DNA of 6,436 nucleotides. It comes from Trichloromonas sp034002365. Lineage in GTDB: Bacteria > Desulfobacterota > Desulfuromonadia > Desulfuromonadales > Trichloromonadaceae. This document shows positions 5,882-6,436 of the stretch, piece after piece; position 1 is the first letter of the stretch, and each line of letters opens with the position of its first letter. The notes below the pieces were generated by a model. That model did no database searches. It was given only the letters and a program-made list of their open reading frames with translations, and had not been told where the DNA came from. The position numbers and the translations under genes are program-made. The DNA is taken from assembly GCA_034002365.1 (NCBI GenBank), contig JAVFAR010000143.1, forward strand, positions 1-6,436, read 5' to 3'.

Positions 5882-6436
5882 TCAGGGTTTCACGCCGACG
5901 TGGACGGTGGCGATGCCGAAGGTTTGCTCATGGTAAACGACCTGGGTGAATCCGGCTTCTTCCATCATCTTCTTGAAGGTTTCCTGGTCGGGAAATTCGA
6001 GGACCGAGTCGGGCAGGTACTGGTAAGCGCTGCGTTTGGAGATCAGACCGCCGATCCAGGGGAGGACTTTGCGGAAGTAGAAGTAGTAGATTTCCTTGAA
6101 CAGCCGGCTTTTGGGGTGGGAGAATTCGAGGATCACCGCCTTGCCGCCGGGCTTGAGCACCCGGCACATCTCCCGCAGTCCGGCGGGGCGGTCGACGACG
6201 TTGCGGATGCCGAAGGCAATGGTGACGCCGTCGAACTGGCCGTCGGGATGGGGCATGGCCTCGCAGGGGGCGGTGACCAGGGTGATGCGGTCGCGATAGG
6301 GGGAACGGGCGATCTTCTCCTGGCCGACTTTCAGCATCCCCGGGGTCAGGTCGGCGCCGACGATGGTCAGCGAGGCGGGGGACTGGGCGGCGATCTCCAA
6401 AGCGACATCGCCGGTGCCGGTGGCGACGTCGAGAAT
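5882..6436 (-). CDS. ubiE: Demethylmenaquinone/ubiquinone C-methyltransferase, C-terminal part
   Basis: The window contains the last 184 residues of a protein that is usually about 230-250 aa; its N-terminus lies beyond 6436. Family landmarks are the SAM-binding motif ILDVATGTGDVALEIA at the start of the fragment, GADLTPGMLKVGQEKI after it, the ubiE/coq5 signature AFGIRNVVDRPAGLREM with RVLKPGGKAVILEFS, then YLPDSVLEFPDQETF and the end TFGIATVHVGVKP. The enzyme methylates the ring carbon of demethylmenaquinone (and, in ubiquinone makers, of the corresponding benzoquinol) with S-adenosylmethionine, in the cytoplasm. If the host makes only menaquinone the better symbol is menG. The in-frame TTG at 6400 is not the start, because motif I lies upstream of it. 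GC-rich codon use contrasts sharply with the cluster on its left, marking this as core genome. Confidence 0.95.
   Translation of the reverse strand: MLDVATGTGDVALEIAAQSPASLTIVGADLTPGMLKVGQEKIARSPYRDRITLVTAPCEAMPHPDGQFDGVTIAFGIRNVVDRPAGLREMCRVLKPGGKAVILEFSHPKSRLFKEIYYFYFRKVLPWIGGLISKRSAYQYLPDSVLEFPDQETFKKMMEEAGFTQVVYHEQTFGIATVHVGVKP

Noticed and set aside
5882..6400. TTG at 6400 as the start of ubiE
   Set aside because: The frame continues upstream to the window edge and contains the essential SAM-binding motif LDVATGTGD, so the true start is outside.

Overview
The right edge (5882-6436, minus strand) holds the GC-rich 3' part of a ubiE/menG quinone-biosynthesis methyltransferase. Its reading (ATGTGD motif, GIRN motif, a C-terminus ending GIATVHVGVKP) looks most like menaquinone-making Desulfuromonadales/Geobacter-type bacteria. 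That placement is made from memory of the family and is only suggestive. The rest of the window (1 to about 5720) is visibly AT-richer and looks like an accessory insert next to this housekeeping gene.

Layout, reading the minus strand in the direction of transcription (right to left): the ubiE 3' end; a 33-codon in-frame tail after the ubiE stop that ends at a hairpin terminator (5739-5780); about 700 bp of gene-poor DNA with clustered dyad symmetries, short direct repeats and what looks like a frameshifted small gene (5162-5307); then a four-gene, same-strand cluster that runs off the left edge. The cluster comprises an unrecognised 276-aa protein (5021-4191), a 264-aa FRG-domain protein (4188-3394), a 977-aa protein made of an N-terminal alpha/beta-hydrolase (SERAC1/PGAP1-like), a STAND-type P-loop NTPase and C-terminal TPR-like helices (3247-314), and the 5' part of a DUF362-like protein (321-1, cut by the window).

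The first two cluster genes are 2 bp apart and the last two overlap by 8 bp, so the set is probably at least two tightly coupled gene pairs. A 146-bp gap with a potential hairpin separates the pairs. The hydrolase-NTPase-TPR architecture is the effector-switch-sensor layout of STAND antiphage and programmed-death proteins. With an FRG protein and an unknown protein next to it, the cluster is best read as a candidate defence (abortive-infection-like) operon. This is inference from architecture and context; no function is demonstrated by the sequence. The most unusual points are the mixed composition of the operon (FRG, unknown, hydrolase-STAND, DUF362), the non-canonical Walker B of the NTPase, and a 15-codon overlapping mini-ORF at the start of the large gene.
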